Positions 6,713 to 13,370 of a DNA stretch of 21,955 nucleotides are shown in pieces. Below the pieces are notes generated by a model, which worked only from the letters and a program-made list of their open reading frames with translations, was not told the origin of the DNA and did not search any database. The DNA is taken from positions 1 to 21,955 of the IMG/VR virus record IMGVR_UViG_3300027896_004018, one strand, 5' to 3'. Position numbers and translations under genes: made by a program. Within the stretch, counting starts at the first letter, position 1. Each line of letters opens with the position of its first letter. This stretch comes from a virus.

Positions 6713-6998
6713 GTCTTGGTATGTTAAAAAATTCCTTTACTTTCAGATAAATTTCTTTATCATTTTCAATCAATTTACCTTTCCAGAAAAAACCTTCTGG
6801 AGTAATTCGCATCATTTCATTACCTTGTCCTGCAAAAAAAACAATATTGTTTGCTTCAGCAGCGCAGGATTTAAGTGTAAGTACTGGATGTGCTTTCATA
6901 AATTGCATCGATGTAATACCTGTACCACCCAAATATTCTTGACCCTTTGGAATTGTTACTCTTTGTTCGGGAGTGCCGTTTAAATCTTCGTCATTCAT
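6705..6998 (-). CDS. Small hypothetical protein
   Basis: The start was chosen at the ATG at 6998, giving 97 residues and an 8-nt ATGAATGA overlap with the upstream gene; the frame also allows a start at 7022 with a 32-nt overlap. The C-terminal part (EMMRITPEGFFWKGKLIEND, then KVKEFF) looks like a small beta element plus helix that I associate with short phage and bacterial hypothetical proteins. No catalytic residues stand out. Confidence 0.6.
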   Translation of the reverse strand: MNDEDLNGTPEQRVTIPKGQEYLGGTGITSMQFMKAHPVLTLKSCAAEANNIVFFAGQGNEMMRITPEGFFWKGKLIENDKEIYLKVKEFFNIPRHE

Positions 6999-7350
6999 TT
7001 TCTTCGTCTTTTTTATTTTCATTGATTATTTTTCTATAATTTTCCACAATTTCTTTAAGTTCTTTTACTTCTGTAGGATATAATGTAAATTCTTTACGAT
7101 AAGGATGTTTATTGTTTTTATTAATATGCTTGAAGAACCATTTGCCTTGAGATTCAGCTTCTTCAAATTCTTTATACATTTCAAGCGTGACATTACCATA
7201 CGAATATGTATCTCCCCTGCTGAATGCAATATAAAGTCTTTGATTATTAGGAAAATATGTGGTTTTTAGTACATTGTCCGATTCAAATACTGATTCTATA
7301 TACCCCAGACTGCCGTCTTTTTCTTGAAATTCTTTGTGTTCTGCTAACAT
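6991..7350 (-). CDS. KTSC-domain protein
   Basis: The 119-residue protein contains a compact region at about residues 20-75: LKTTYFPNNQRLYIAFSRGD, then YSYGNVTLEMYKEFEEAESQ, then GKWFFKHI. This matches the KTSC domain pattern, in which a small beta sheet (L-x-V/I-x-F-x-x-G-x-x-Y-x-Y) is followed by a helix and a G-x-x-F-x-x-x-I segment. The domain is common in phages and is proposed to bind nucleic acid or assist RNA-related processes; the function is not established. It is the first gene of the minus-strand operon, about 12 nt from the predicted transcription start of a host-type promoter, so it is probably made early in infection. The tail after residue 90 is highly charged. Confidence 0.75.
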   Translation of the reverse strand: MLAEHKEFQEKDGSLGYIESVFESDNVLKTTYFPNNQRLYIAFSRGDTYSYGNVTLEMYKEFEEAESQGKWFFKHINKNNKHPYRKEFTLYPTEVKELKEIVENYRKIINENKKDEENE

Positions 7351-7368
7351 AAAACTATTTTAAGTAGG

Positions 7369-7399
7369 CAAATATAATGAATTAATTATTAAATGACAA
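7369..7399 (-). promoter_or_regulatory. Host-type (Bacteroidota) promoter of the metabolic operon
   Basis: Read on the minus strand this is TTG, 20 nt, then TATATTTG, an exact match to the Bacteroidota sigma-ABfr consensus (TTG, N17-23, TAnnTTTG). The -7 box ends 18 nt before the KTSC-protein ATG. The location and perfect match support early or middle transcription by host RNA polymerase. Confidence 0.7.
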
Positions 7400-7400
7400 G

Positions 7401-7415
7401 AGTATTTATATAAAA
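7401..7415 (+). promoter_or_regulatory. Candidate late promoter (AGTATTTAT motif) of the gp15-like gene
   Basis: AGTATTTATATAAAA lies 22 nt upstream of the ATG at 7423. The AGTATTTAT core recurs upstream of six other transcription units in this window, nearly all virion genes. See the separate finding. Confidence 0.55.
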
Positions 7416-7422
7416 AGTTTAT

Positions 7423-8187
7423 ATGTCACTTCCAAAGAAAACAAAATTAACACTTGATATCAATCCACCAAAAGTAGGTACTGAATTCTTAAAATACGGT
7501 ATGGATAGAATTGAAGAGCTTATGCGCTTAACTGATGTTAAAACAAAATATTTACCAAGGACAATTTTGCTTGAAGATTTAGATCAAGCACTTTTTGATT
7601 ATGTTAATGATGAAGGTATGAAAGCTGTTATTGAAGGCAGACCAGTTCCCACATTTTATCTTGATAATGATCGTTGGGGTGAATTTAGTAAAACTTGGAA
7701 ATTTGTTGATAATGATAAAAATGTACCTACACCATATATTACTGTTAGACGTATTGATAAACAAGCTGGTACAAGACTTGGTACAAAATACCGTATTCCA
7801 CAACCACGTAAATTCAGATATATGGATGTACCAATATTGGATAATGGAGAAGTTATTTATCTGAGATTTAAAATGCCTGAACCTACAAACGTTGATATGA
7901 TATATGAAGTTGCATTATTTACCAAATATAGAGTTGATGTTAATCAATATGATGAACAGGTTTTAAAAAACTTTGCTTCACGTCAGGAATATTTATTTAT
8001 TAAAGGTAATCCTCTTCCTCTTCTTTTTGAAGGTTTTGCTGAAGCAAATCCAATTGAAAATATTGATGGTGATAGATTTTTTGTATCAAAATATGCATTA
8101 AAAATTCTTGGATTTATTCAGGATGAAAAAGAATTTGAAATTGTAAAAACATTTAGAAAAACACGACTTAGTTATATTATTAAATAA
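7423..8187 (+). CDS. Probable T4 gp15-like tail terminator/sheath stabiliser
   Basis: The 254-residue product has a C-terminal half that resembles T4 gp15 as I remember it. The segment VDMIYEVALFTKYRVDVNQYDEQVLKNF parallels the gp15 region IYELSIFTRY followed by a D-rich turn and EQIL, and IDGDRFFVSKYALKI parallels the later IDGD region. (The first segment is described here by its key residues: IYE, LFTKY, NQYDEQ.) In T4 this protein caps the tail tube and sheath and joins the tail to the head. An N-terminal helical part contains RIEELMRL and a WGEFSKTW stretch. The gene is alone on the plus strand behind an AGTATTTAT motif. Its last 16 nt overlap the end of the convergent gene. The family call is from remembered similarity, so it is moderate. 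Confidence 0.55.
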   Translation: MSLPKKTKLTLDINPPKVGTEFLKYGMDRIEELMRLTDVKTKYLPRTILLEDLDQALFDYVNDEGMKAVIEGRPVPTFYLDNDRWGEFSKTWKFVDNDKNVPTPYITVRRIDKQAGTRLGTKYRIPQPRKFRYMDVPILDNGEVIYLRFKMPEPTNVDMIYEVALFTKYRVDVNQYDEQVLKNFASRQEYLFIKGNPLPLLFEGFAEANPIENIDGDRFFVSKYALKILGFIQDEKEFEIVKTFRKTRLSYIIK

Positions 8188-9014
8188 GTATTGGTTTTAT
8201 AATCATATGTGTTACCGCTTGGTGGATTCTGCTGTAAATTATTCATATTTGTAACAGTATTATTAAGTTTATCATTATATAATGTGTTGGTAACAAGTTC
8301 CTTAATAATAATATTTGGATAAGATGCTGTTAAAATTTCCCAAGTTTTGTTTATTAAATCTAATTGTGATTTAAAAAATACTCTTTCTGGTGTTGTTATA
8401 CCAATATTGTCGGCATTCATAAATGGTGTTATCATACCAGTTTTTGAATTATAAAAACTAAATTTAACATATCCGATAATTGTTGAACCAGTTTGTGCAT
8501 TTATATATGATAGTGGAACATACCAACGATATAATTGATTATTTACTGCTGCGCCTATTGTATATATAGGAACTGTACCTTTTTTAGTTAAATATGTTGT
8601 AAATATTTTTGTTTGACTATTAATATCAAAAGTATCGTAAAAATCTAAAATAAAAAAACTATTATTAAAGTTAGTTGTTCCACTAATTTCGTCTGATGTA
8701 AAACCTGTTGCCAAAAATGAAGATAAGTATACTGCTAAGGGTACAGAATAAAATTGAAATTGTAGTGTAATGGTATCATTTGGAAGTGGATTTAATTTAA
8801 ATCTTCTTTCTTCTCCGTCAATAACTGGATTTACAAGATCAAGTGTTTTGATTTGTGTTAAATTATCAATATCTTCACCATATTCAATAAAATTAATTGC
8901 TGAACCCAAAGAAATCATCAGATTTATTGAATTACCAGTAAGCGTAGTTCCTGTAGTACCAGTAGTACCAATTAAACTTGAATTAAATCTTATTTTTTGT
9001 TTTATTATTGACAT
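8172..9014 (-). CDS. Probable virion structural protein, unknown role
   Basis: This 280-residue protein is beta-rich, low in cysteine, without a signal peptide or enzymatic motif. Near the N-terminus it has a short Gly-Thr-Thr tandem (residues 16-24, GTTGTTGTT). The middle is rich in aromatic residues and T/N/S, typical of phage baseplate or tail proteins. Its ATG overlaps the stop of the 393-residue gene upstream by 10 nt, and the two are probably a co-translated pair. The 3' end overlaps the convergent gp15-like gene by 16 nt. The structural role is inferred from context. Confidence 0.6.
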   Translation of the reverse strand: MSIIKQKIRFNSSLIGTTGTTGTTLTGNSINLMISLGSAINFIEYGEDIDNLTQIKTLDLVNPVIDGEERRFKLNPLPNDTITLQFQFYSVPLAVYLSSFLATGFTSDEISGTTNFNNSFFILDFYDTFDINSQTKIFTTYLTKKGTVPIYTIGAAVNNQLYRWYVPLSYINAQTGSTIIGYVKFSFYNSKTGMITPFMNADNIGITTPERVFFKSQLDLINKTWEILTASYPNIIIKELVTNTLYNDKLNNTVTNMNNLQQNPPSGNTYDYKTNTYLII

Positions 9015-10186
9015 GGTTTTCCAATATTACTAATATCAGTAATTGGTACTGAATTTATTTTTGTAGCAAATCTATTATACCAAACTTCTTGGAATGCAGC
9101 TAACGTATCGGCATCGTCTAAGTCTGGTGTTATGCCTAATACCAGACTTGAAAATAGATATCTTTTTTTATTTACAAACGGATAATTAACGCCCAAATTA
9201 CTTGTGGGGTCAGTATATCCTTGTGGTAAAATATCTCTCCATACATAATTACCAAAAATATCTATTGGTGTTGCATAATATGGTATTGATGTTGTTTGAT
9301 CATATGAAGTACTACCAGTATTTACAAGATTTAAATCACTTGAAAAATATCTTAATTGAAATGAAATAAAAGGATTGTATTTCCAAATTAAGCGTCTGTT
9401 ATTGTTATTGGTATCTTTATATGGTGTTTGAATATAAAATGTTTGTGGAGATAGTTGTACTTGTAAAAACTCTTCTTTTGAATATTCAAGTAGATCGCCA
9501 ATTTTAGCATTAAAAAATGATTGCACATAATCACCAATATTTAAAGCTATTGGTGAAAAAATAAATTGACTTGGTATTCCTACTGCTGACCATACAGTAC
9601 CTGCCAATGTTTCTGGAGTGGCATAACCGTTTGCCATTGGTTTATATTGTGCGTATAAAAATAGTTCTGTAAGTGGAAAACCAAATTGATCAATGTAGGG
9701 TGAAACATCAAAATCTTCATTAAAACTGAAAGCATATGCTTGCTCACCATAAACATTATTTGAAAAACCAACAGGAAATATTTCAAAATCGTTTGGTGTG
9801 GCAATCACTTGAAAATATCTTGTCCATAATATTGTACTTCCACCGCTAATTATTTGAGTATAACCACTAACTGCAGGTCTGACGAGATAAAAATCAAATG
9901 AATTAAGAATGTTTTTACTATTACCACTAAATTGTGGATAAAAAAAGTCTGAGAATTGTGTATAATTGTTTTTTAATCCATTTAATAATGACATGTATTC
10001 AATTTTACCATAGATTCTGTATATTTCACTTGCTTCTCTTTCAGCATCAAATATATCAGTAGCACTAAGTATATTTCTGATATCATATTCGTTAATTAAT
10101 GCTACCTTGTTTGATAATTCAATTTTTTCATAATTATCAACATTAACTGAAGTGACGTTTTTTAGACTATTAAGTAATATTTCCAC
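9005..10186 (-). CDS. Probable virion structural protein, unknown role (GTG start)
   Basis: The 393-residue product starts at GTG (10184-10186). No in-frame ATG lies upstream before the promoter motif, and the next internal ATG is about 70 codons in. The N-terminal 75 residues look helical and conserved (INEYDIRNILSATDIF, EREASEIYRIYGKIEYMS). The remainder is aromatic-rich and beta-type, with LIWKYNPFISFQLRYF and a C-terminal FVNKKRYLFSSLVLGI segment. I do not recognise a named family. Location between other tail genes and the preceding GTATTTAT motif suggest a late virion or baseplate protein. Confidence 0.65.
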   Translation of the reverse strand: MEILLNSLKNVTSVNVDNYEKIELSNKVALINEYDIRNILSATDIFDAEREASEIYRIYGKIEYMSLLNGLKNNYTQFSDFFYPQFSGNSKNILNSFDFYLVRPAVSGYTQIISGGSTILWTRYFQVIATPNDFEIFPVGFSNNVYGEQAYAFSFNEDFDVSPYIDQFGFPLTELFLYAQYKPMANGYATPETLAGTVWSAVGIPSQFIFSPIALNIGDYVQSFFNAKIGDLLEYSKEEFLQVQLSPQTFYIQTPYKDTNNNNRRLIWKYNPFISFQLRYFSSDLNLVNTGSTSYDQTTSIPYYATPIDIFGNYVWRDILPQGYTDPTSNLGVNYPFVNKKRYLFSSLVLGITPDLDDADTLAAFQEVWYNRFATKINSVPITDISNIGKPCQ

Positions 10187-10203
10187 TCTTATAAATCTTT
10201 TAT

Positions 10204-10212
10204 ATAAATACC
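10204..10212 (-). promoter_or_regulatory. Candidate late promoter (GTATTTAT motif) for 10186-8172
   Basis: On the minus strand this reads GGTATTTAT followed by ATAAAAG, 18 nt before the GTG start. It matches the AGTATTTATATAAAA site of the gp15-like gene except for the first base. Confidence 0.5.
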
Positions 10213-10242
10213 TTAAAAATTTTTTATGAAATTTGTAACCTT

Positions 10243-10275
10243 TTTGATTGAATATACGTATAAGTCATATGTTTA
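10243..10275 (+). promoter_or_regulatory. Host-type promoter of the lipoprotein gene
   Basis: TTTG at 10243-10246, a 21-nt spacer and TATGTTTA at 10268-10275 match the Bacteroidota consensus TTTG/TAnnTTTG at all but the final base. The predicted transcription start is close to 10282, giving a leader of about 14 nt before the ATG at 10296. Confidence 0.5.
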
Positions 10276-10295
10276 ACCAATAAAAAATTATAATT

Positions 10296-10727
10296 ATGAA
10301 AAAATTTATTTATTTATCAATGTTATTTACTGCATTTGCTCTTATGAGTGTAAGCTGCACAAAACCCACTGATGATACTCCTGTGGTTAAAACTTCAGGT
10401 GAACTTTATCCTGCATATGTGGGTAAATGGAATAATGACAGCACAATTAATGGAGATGGTAGTGCGTTGTCCCCCGGTTCTACTGTTCGTCAATATGAAT
10501 TTGAATTTCAAGATGTAAAAGCAATTATAAGTGCAAAAAATTATGCTCCTGATATTATGCATTATAATTCGTGGTCTATTTCTGGAAATACTTTAACGTT
10601 TAGTAAAGGTATTGAAATTGTTGGTGATCAGAATTTTATAATCGTATCTCCGCCAACTAATAATAAAATGATATTACAATTTACCGATTATCTTGGAAAT
10701 ACTTATAAATATTTTTTAAATAAATAA
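10296..10727 (+). CDS. Phage-encoded lipoprotein with lipocalin-like C-terminal region
   Basis: The 143-residue product begins with a classic signal peptide: MKK, a hydrophobic core (FIYLSMLFTAFALM), then a lipobox ending S-V-S-C with Cys21 as the lipidated residue. The mature part starts with a disordered T/D/P-rich linker. It then has a small beta-rich domain containing LYPAYVGKWNNDS and SWSISGNTLTFSKG, which recalls the short lipocalin-like lipoproteins common in Bacteroidota. It would sit on the host inner or outer membrane. It stands alone on the plus strand between minus-strand virion genes, with its own host-type promoter and a strong terminator, the arrangement of a moron. A role in superinfection exclusion or host-surface change is plausible but not shown. 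Confidence 0.8.
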   Translation: MKKFIYLSMLFTAFALMSVSCTKPTDDTPVVKTSGELYPAYVGKWNNDSTINGDGSALSPGSTVRQYEFEFQDVKAIISAKNYAPDIMHYNSWSISGNTLTFSKGIEIVGDQNFIIVSPPTNNKMILQFTDYLGNTYKYFLNK

Positions 10728-10730
10728 ATT

Positions 10731-10754
10731 AAATTTCCAACTTTGGAAATTTTT
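10731..10754. terminator. Bidirectional hairpin terminator
   Basis: AAATTTCCAA and TTGGAAATTT form an inverted repeat separated by CT (effectively 9 bp with a 4-nt loop), flanked by T on one side and A on the other. It lies between the convergent stops of the lipoprotein gene (10727) and the 770-residue gene (10756). Confidence 0.65.
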
Positions 10755-10755
10755 G

Positions 10756-13068
10756 TTATATTATATTAAAATCAACAAGCATTTGAATACAATCATTGTT
10801 ATATATTCCTTTAAATATAAACGCTGTTGCTGGTTCATCAGAAGGCATAATTGAATATGGATAATTTTCATCCCATCCTTTCATTCCACTATTAGGTAAT
10901 AATGGAAGATCATCACCATAATTCCATCCATTTGTGGGAACACCACTTGTGTTGGGCAATAAATATTTAAATCCTTTAGCATTAATAATAATGCCATTAT
11001 TTAATATGTTACCATCACCAACAATATTCCATTTTCTAATATTTATACCCTTTAATGGTATTTTGCTAAGTTTTGTTAAAGTATCTTTAGATATTTGAAT
11101 AAAATCTGTTTTAAATGCATCTCCTCTTGCCATCATTTTAGTATTGATATATCCACCAAATATTTTTTGTTTATTATCATTTCTAAAATAAAAATCAATT
11201 GCATCAGGATTTAAAGCAAAGACACCTGCTTCTCCATAATTTCTACTTCCTCCTTGATGTTCAGACGAATCAATATATGTAAATTGTGGAAATGCCAAGC
11301 AAAAATTTAACCATTGACCACCAAAAAATTTCTCAGTTACTCCTAAATTACTAAATTCAGCATTTGGTGAAAAATCATATGTGAAATTTGTATTTGTACC
11401 TGATGGTGCTGCACCAATATAATTTTGTTCATCATATTTAACTTGTGTGACTCCATCGATACCAGCAACTTTAAACCATAAACCAGCGGTAGTTTTTCTG
11501 TAATTTCCCCAAGTACTGCTATCTAAATAGTTTATCGTATTTGTTTGATTATTATAATTTGTACTATTATTACCAATTACTGATTTTGTTGGAAAAAATT
11601 GTGCAACACTGTAAACTTCACCACCAGTAAATGTTGAATATGTTAATCTCCAAATATCATTATATGTATTTGGACTTGGAAAAAGTCCACTACCTGCCAT
11701 TTGACTATCTGATTCAATTATTGGAATATTTTGTGGTATTTTAAACCAACTGACACGGGCAGTATGCCCCGGATGACCATTTGCATATGTATCACTACCA
11801 CTAAATGTTTTATTTATTGGAATTATTGAATTATTATCGTCATATTTTGCTAATGCCATGCCATAAAATTTTGTAAATACCCCATATGGATAATTATCTG
11901 GAACTGGCGTTTCATTACCAAATTCATCAGTTATAACTTTATTTCTATTACAAGGAATGGTAAGTAAAAAATTACCATTATCATCAATATAAGAAAAATA
12001 TTCTGATTTATCTAATTCACGAATATCAGTTTGAAGATTATATGGATTAGGTGGGGGTGGTGGATATCCAAATGTATTATTTGCAATAATTGCATCAACT
12101 ATTGACATATCGACATTTGTACCAAAAGTAAATATTTTAAAATCAATAGGTGCTCGTCTATATACTCTAATATCCATATTGTTTTCTATTGAATCACTAA
12201 TATTATAAAATGCAATATCACTTGAGCTTATAGCTGGGTCACCATAAACTGCATCTTCACCCATTGTCATTGATGTGCCAAATATTGTAAAGTTTGATTG
12301 AAGTACGGCACGAACTCTAAAGTCTTGACGTGTTATTCCAATTGTAAAGTTTGCTGCATCACCCCAGAACGGCATTATTTCAACACTAATATCTTGTGTT
12401 TCAATATTGGGTAAATCATTTAAATCATTACTTGGTTTTATTGATTTACCACCCACAAATAAATTTGCTGGATAACCAGCAGTTATCATACTTGCTGGTG
12501 TCATACTATATTTGCCAATATCAGTAATATCAACACTTAAATGAACTATTTGTGTTCCTATTGGTACTCCAAAAATCATATAATCTCCAGCACTATTTGT
12601 TAATGCAGTATATTTATAATATTTTTTATAAACATCTAAAAATGTTTGATTTGTTACCAATTCTGGTTTAATCGGAAATGAACCAAATGGTTGTTTTGGT
12701 TTATATTCACCAGTTGCTTGTTCAATTTGTGAAACTCTTGGCAGTAAATTGTACCTTTTACCTTCATTATTTTGATCTCTGGGTGTTGTGTAAGGATAAA
12801 TGCTTGCTATTTCACCAATATTTGCATCTATACTATCCAAAGGAATAAAAACACTTATTTTTGCATTTGGTATTCCAATACCACCATTGGCAATTACTCT
12901 TCCAATTAAAACACCATAATCAGCATTGAAATTCTGATAAATATCTTTTGTACTAAGATTCATTGAAAGAAGTTCAAGGGTATCAACATTCTGATCAAGT
13001 TTTATTATAATATGACTATCTGAATCTGGTTCATTATTATTTAATTGAATACGTTGTGATTTATTCAT
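10756..13068 (-). CDS. Large virion structural protein with carboxypeptidase-regulatory-like beta-sandwich
   Basis: The 770-residue protein has near its N-terminus VLIGRVIANGGIGIPNAKIS and, after an insertion of about 90 residues, TALTNSAGDYMIFGVPIGT and VHLSVDITDIG. Together these form the typical strands of a CarboxypepD_reg/Cna-B-like beta-sandwich (G-x-V ... G-x-x-x-x-x-A-x-V ... T-x-x-x-G-x-Y-x-F). The domain is common in adhesive and structural phage proteins. The rest is a long aromatic-, N- and P-rich region with a PPPPP-type run near residue 340 and no enzyme motif. No signal peptide is present. It has an upstream AGTATTTAT motif and lies divergent to the tail sheath gene, supporting a late tail, baseplate or neck role. 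The exact part is unknown. Confidence 0.7.
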   Translation of the reverse strand: MNKSQRIQLNNNEPDSDSHIIIKLDQNVDTLELLSMNLSTKDIYQNFNADYGVLIGRVIANGGIGIPNAKISVFIPLDSIDANIGEIASIYPYTTPRDQNNEGKRYNLLPRVSQIEQATGEYKPKQPFGSFPIKPELVTNQTFLDVYKKYYKYTALTNSAGDYMIFGVPIGTQIVHLSVDITDIGKYSMTPASMITAGYPANLFVGGKSIKPSNDLNDLPNIETQDISVEIMPFWGDAANFTIGITRQDFRVRAVLQSNFTIFGTSMTMGEDAVYGDPAISSSDIAFYNISDSIENNMDIRVYRRAPIDFKIFTFGTNVDMSIVDAIIANNTFGYPPPPPNPYNLQTDIRELDKSEYFSYIDDNGNFLLTIPCNRNKVITDEFGNETPVPDNYPYGVFTKFYGMALAKYDDNNSIIPINKTFSGSDTYANGHPGHTARVSWFKIPQNIPIIESDSQMAGSGLFPSPNTYNDIWRLTYSTFTGGEVYSVAQFFPTKSVIGNNSTNYNNQTNTINYLDSSTWGNYRKTTAGLWFKVAGIDGVTQVKYDEQNYIGAAPSGTNTNFTYDFSPNAEFSNLGVTEKFFGGQWLNFCLAFPQFTYIDSSEHQGGSRNYGEAGVFALNPDAIDFYFRNDNKQKIFGGYINTKMMARGDAFKTDFIQISKDTLTKLSKIPLKGINIRKWNIVGDGNILNNGIIINAKGFKYLLPNTSGVPTNGWNYGDDLPLLPNSGMKGWDENYPYSIMPSDEPATAFIFKGIYNNDCIQMLVDFNII

Positions 13069-13083
13069 GGTAAACTATTTTCA

Positions 13084-13092
13084 ATAAATACT
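13084..13092 (-). promoter_or_regulatory. Candidate late promoter (AGTATTTAT) for 13068-10756
   Basis: On the minus strand TTTTAGTATTTATTGAAAA occurs 16 nt before the ATG at 13068. It is almost the same as the plus-strand site at 13299 (TTTTAGTATTTATTTGAAAA), so the two divergent genes share the motif and its flanks. Confidence 0.55.
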
Positions 13093-13298
13093 AAAATAAA
13101 GAATTTCTTATAAATGTGAAAATATTTTTAAAAAAAAGTGAATTTTTTTTTCAAGAAATTTCAGAAAATTTGAGGCAAAAAATTTGAAATTTTTCAAAAT
13201 CCAAGATGAAAAAATAGAAAAAGTTAAGAATTTGATTTTATGAGCAAGAACTGCAACTAGATAATAATTAATGTTAATTACCTTTTCAAGTATTTTTT

Positions 13299-13307
13299 AG
13301 TATTTAT
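13299..13307 (+). promoter_or_regulatory. Candidate late promoter (AGTATTTAT) of the tail sheath gene
   Basis: TTTTAGTATTTATTTGAAAA lies 72 nt upstream of the sheath ATG, leaving a longer A-rich leader than at the other sites. A partial copy (AAGTATTTTTT) lies 10 nt upstream. Confidence 0.55.
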
Positions 13308-13370
13308 TTGAAAAGTAAGATAGAACTTATATTAGAAAATAATAATAAAAAAAATTAATAATTAATAAAC

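Larger units (their letters stand above)
13069..13370. other. Divergent intergenic region with A/T tracts and two AGTATTTAT motifs
   Basis: This 302-bp non-coding gap separates the 770-residue gene (-) and the tail sheath gene (+). It has several A or T runs of 6-9 nt around 13129-13210, likely intrinsically bent, and an inverted repeat TTTGAAA/TTTCAAA at 13183-13198. Two AGTATTTAT motifs, at 13084-13092 (-) and 13299-13307 (+), face their genes. Only a 6-codon frame begins at 13240. No RNA gene or operator was identified. Confidence 0.6.

Noticed and set aside
8940-8970. GTT tripeptide repeat as a collagen-like tail module
   Set aside because: Only about three Gly-Thr-Thr units occur; too short to call a collagen-like or length-variable repeat.
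13129-13210. Origin of replication or structured RNA in the AT-rich divergent gap
   Set aside because: A and T tracts and a short inverted repeat are present, but no iterons, no long stem and no conserved RNA pattern; base composition alone is not enough.
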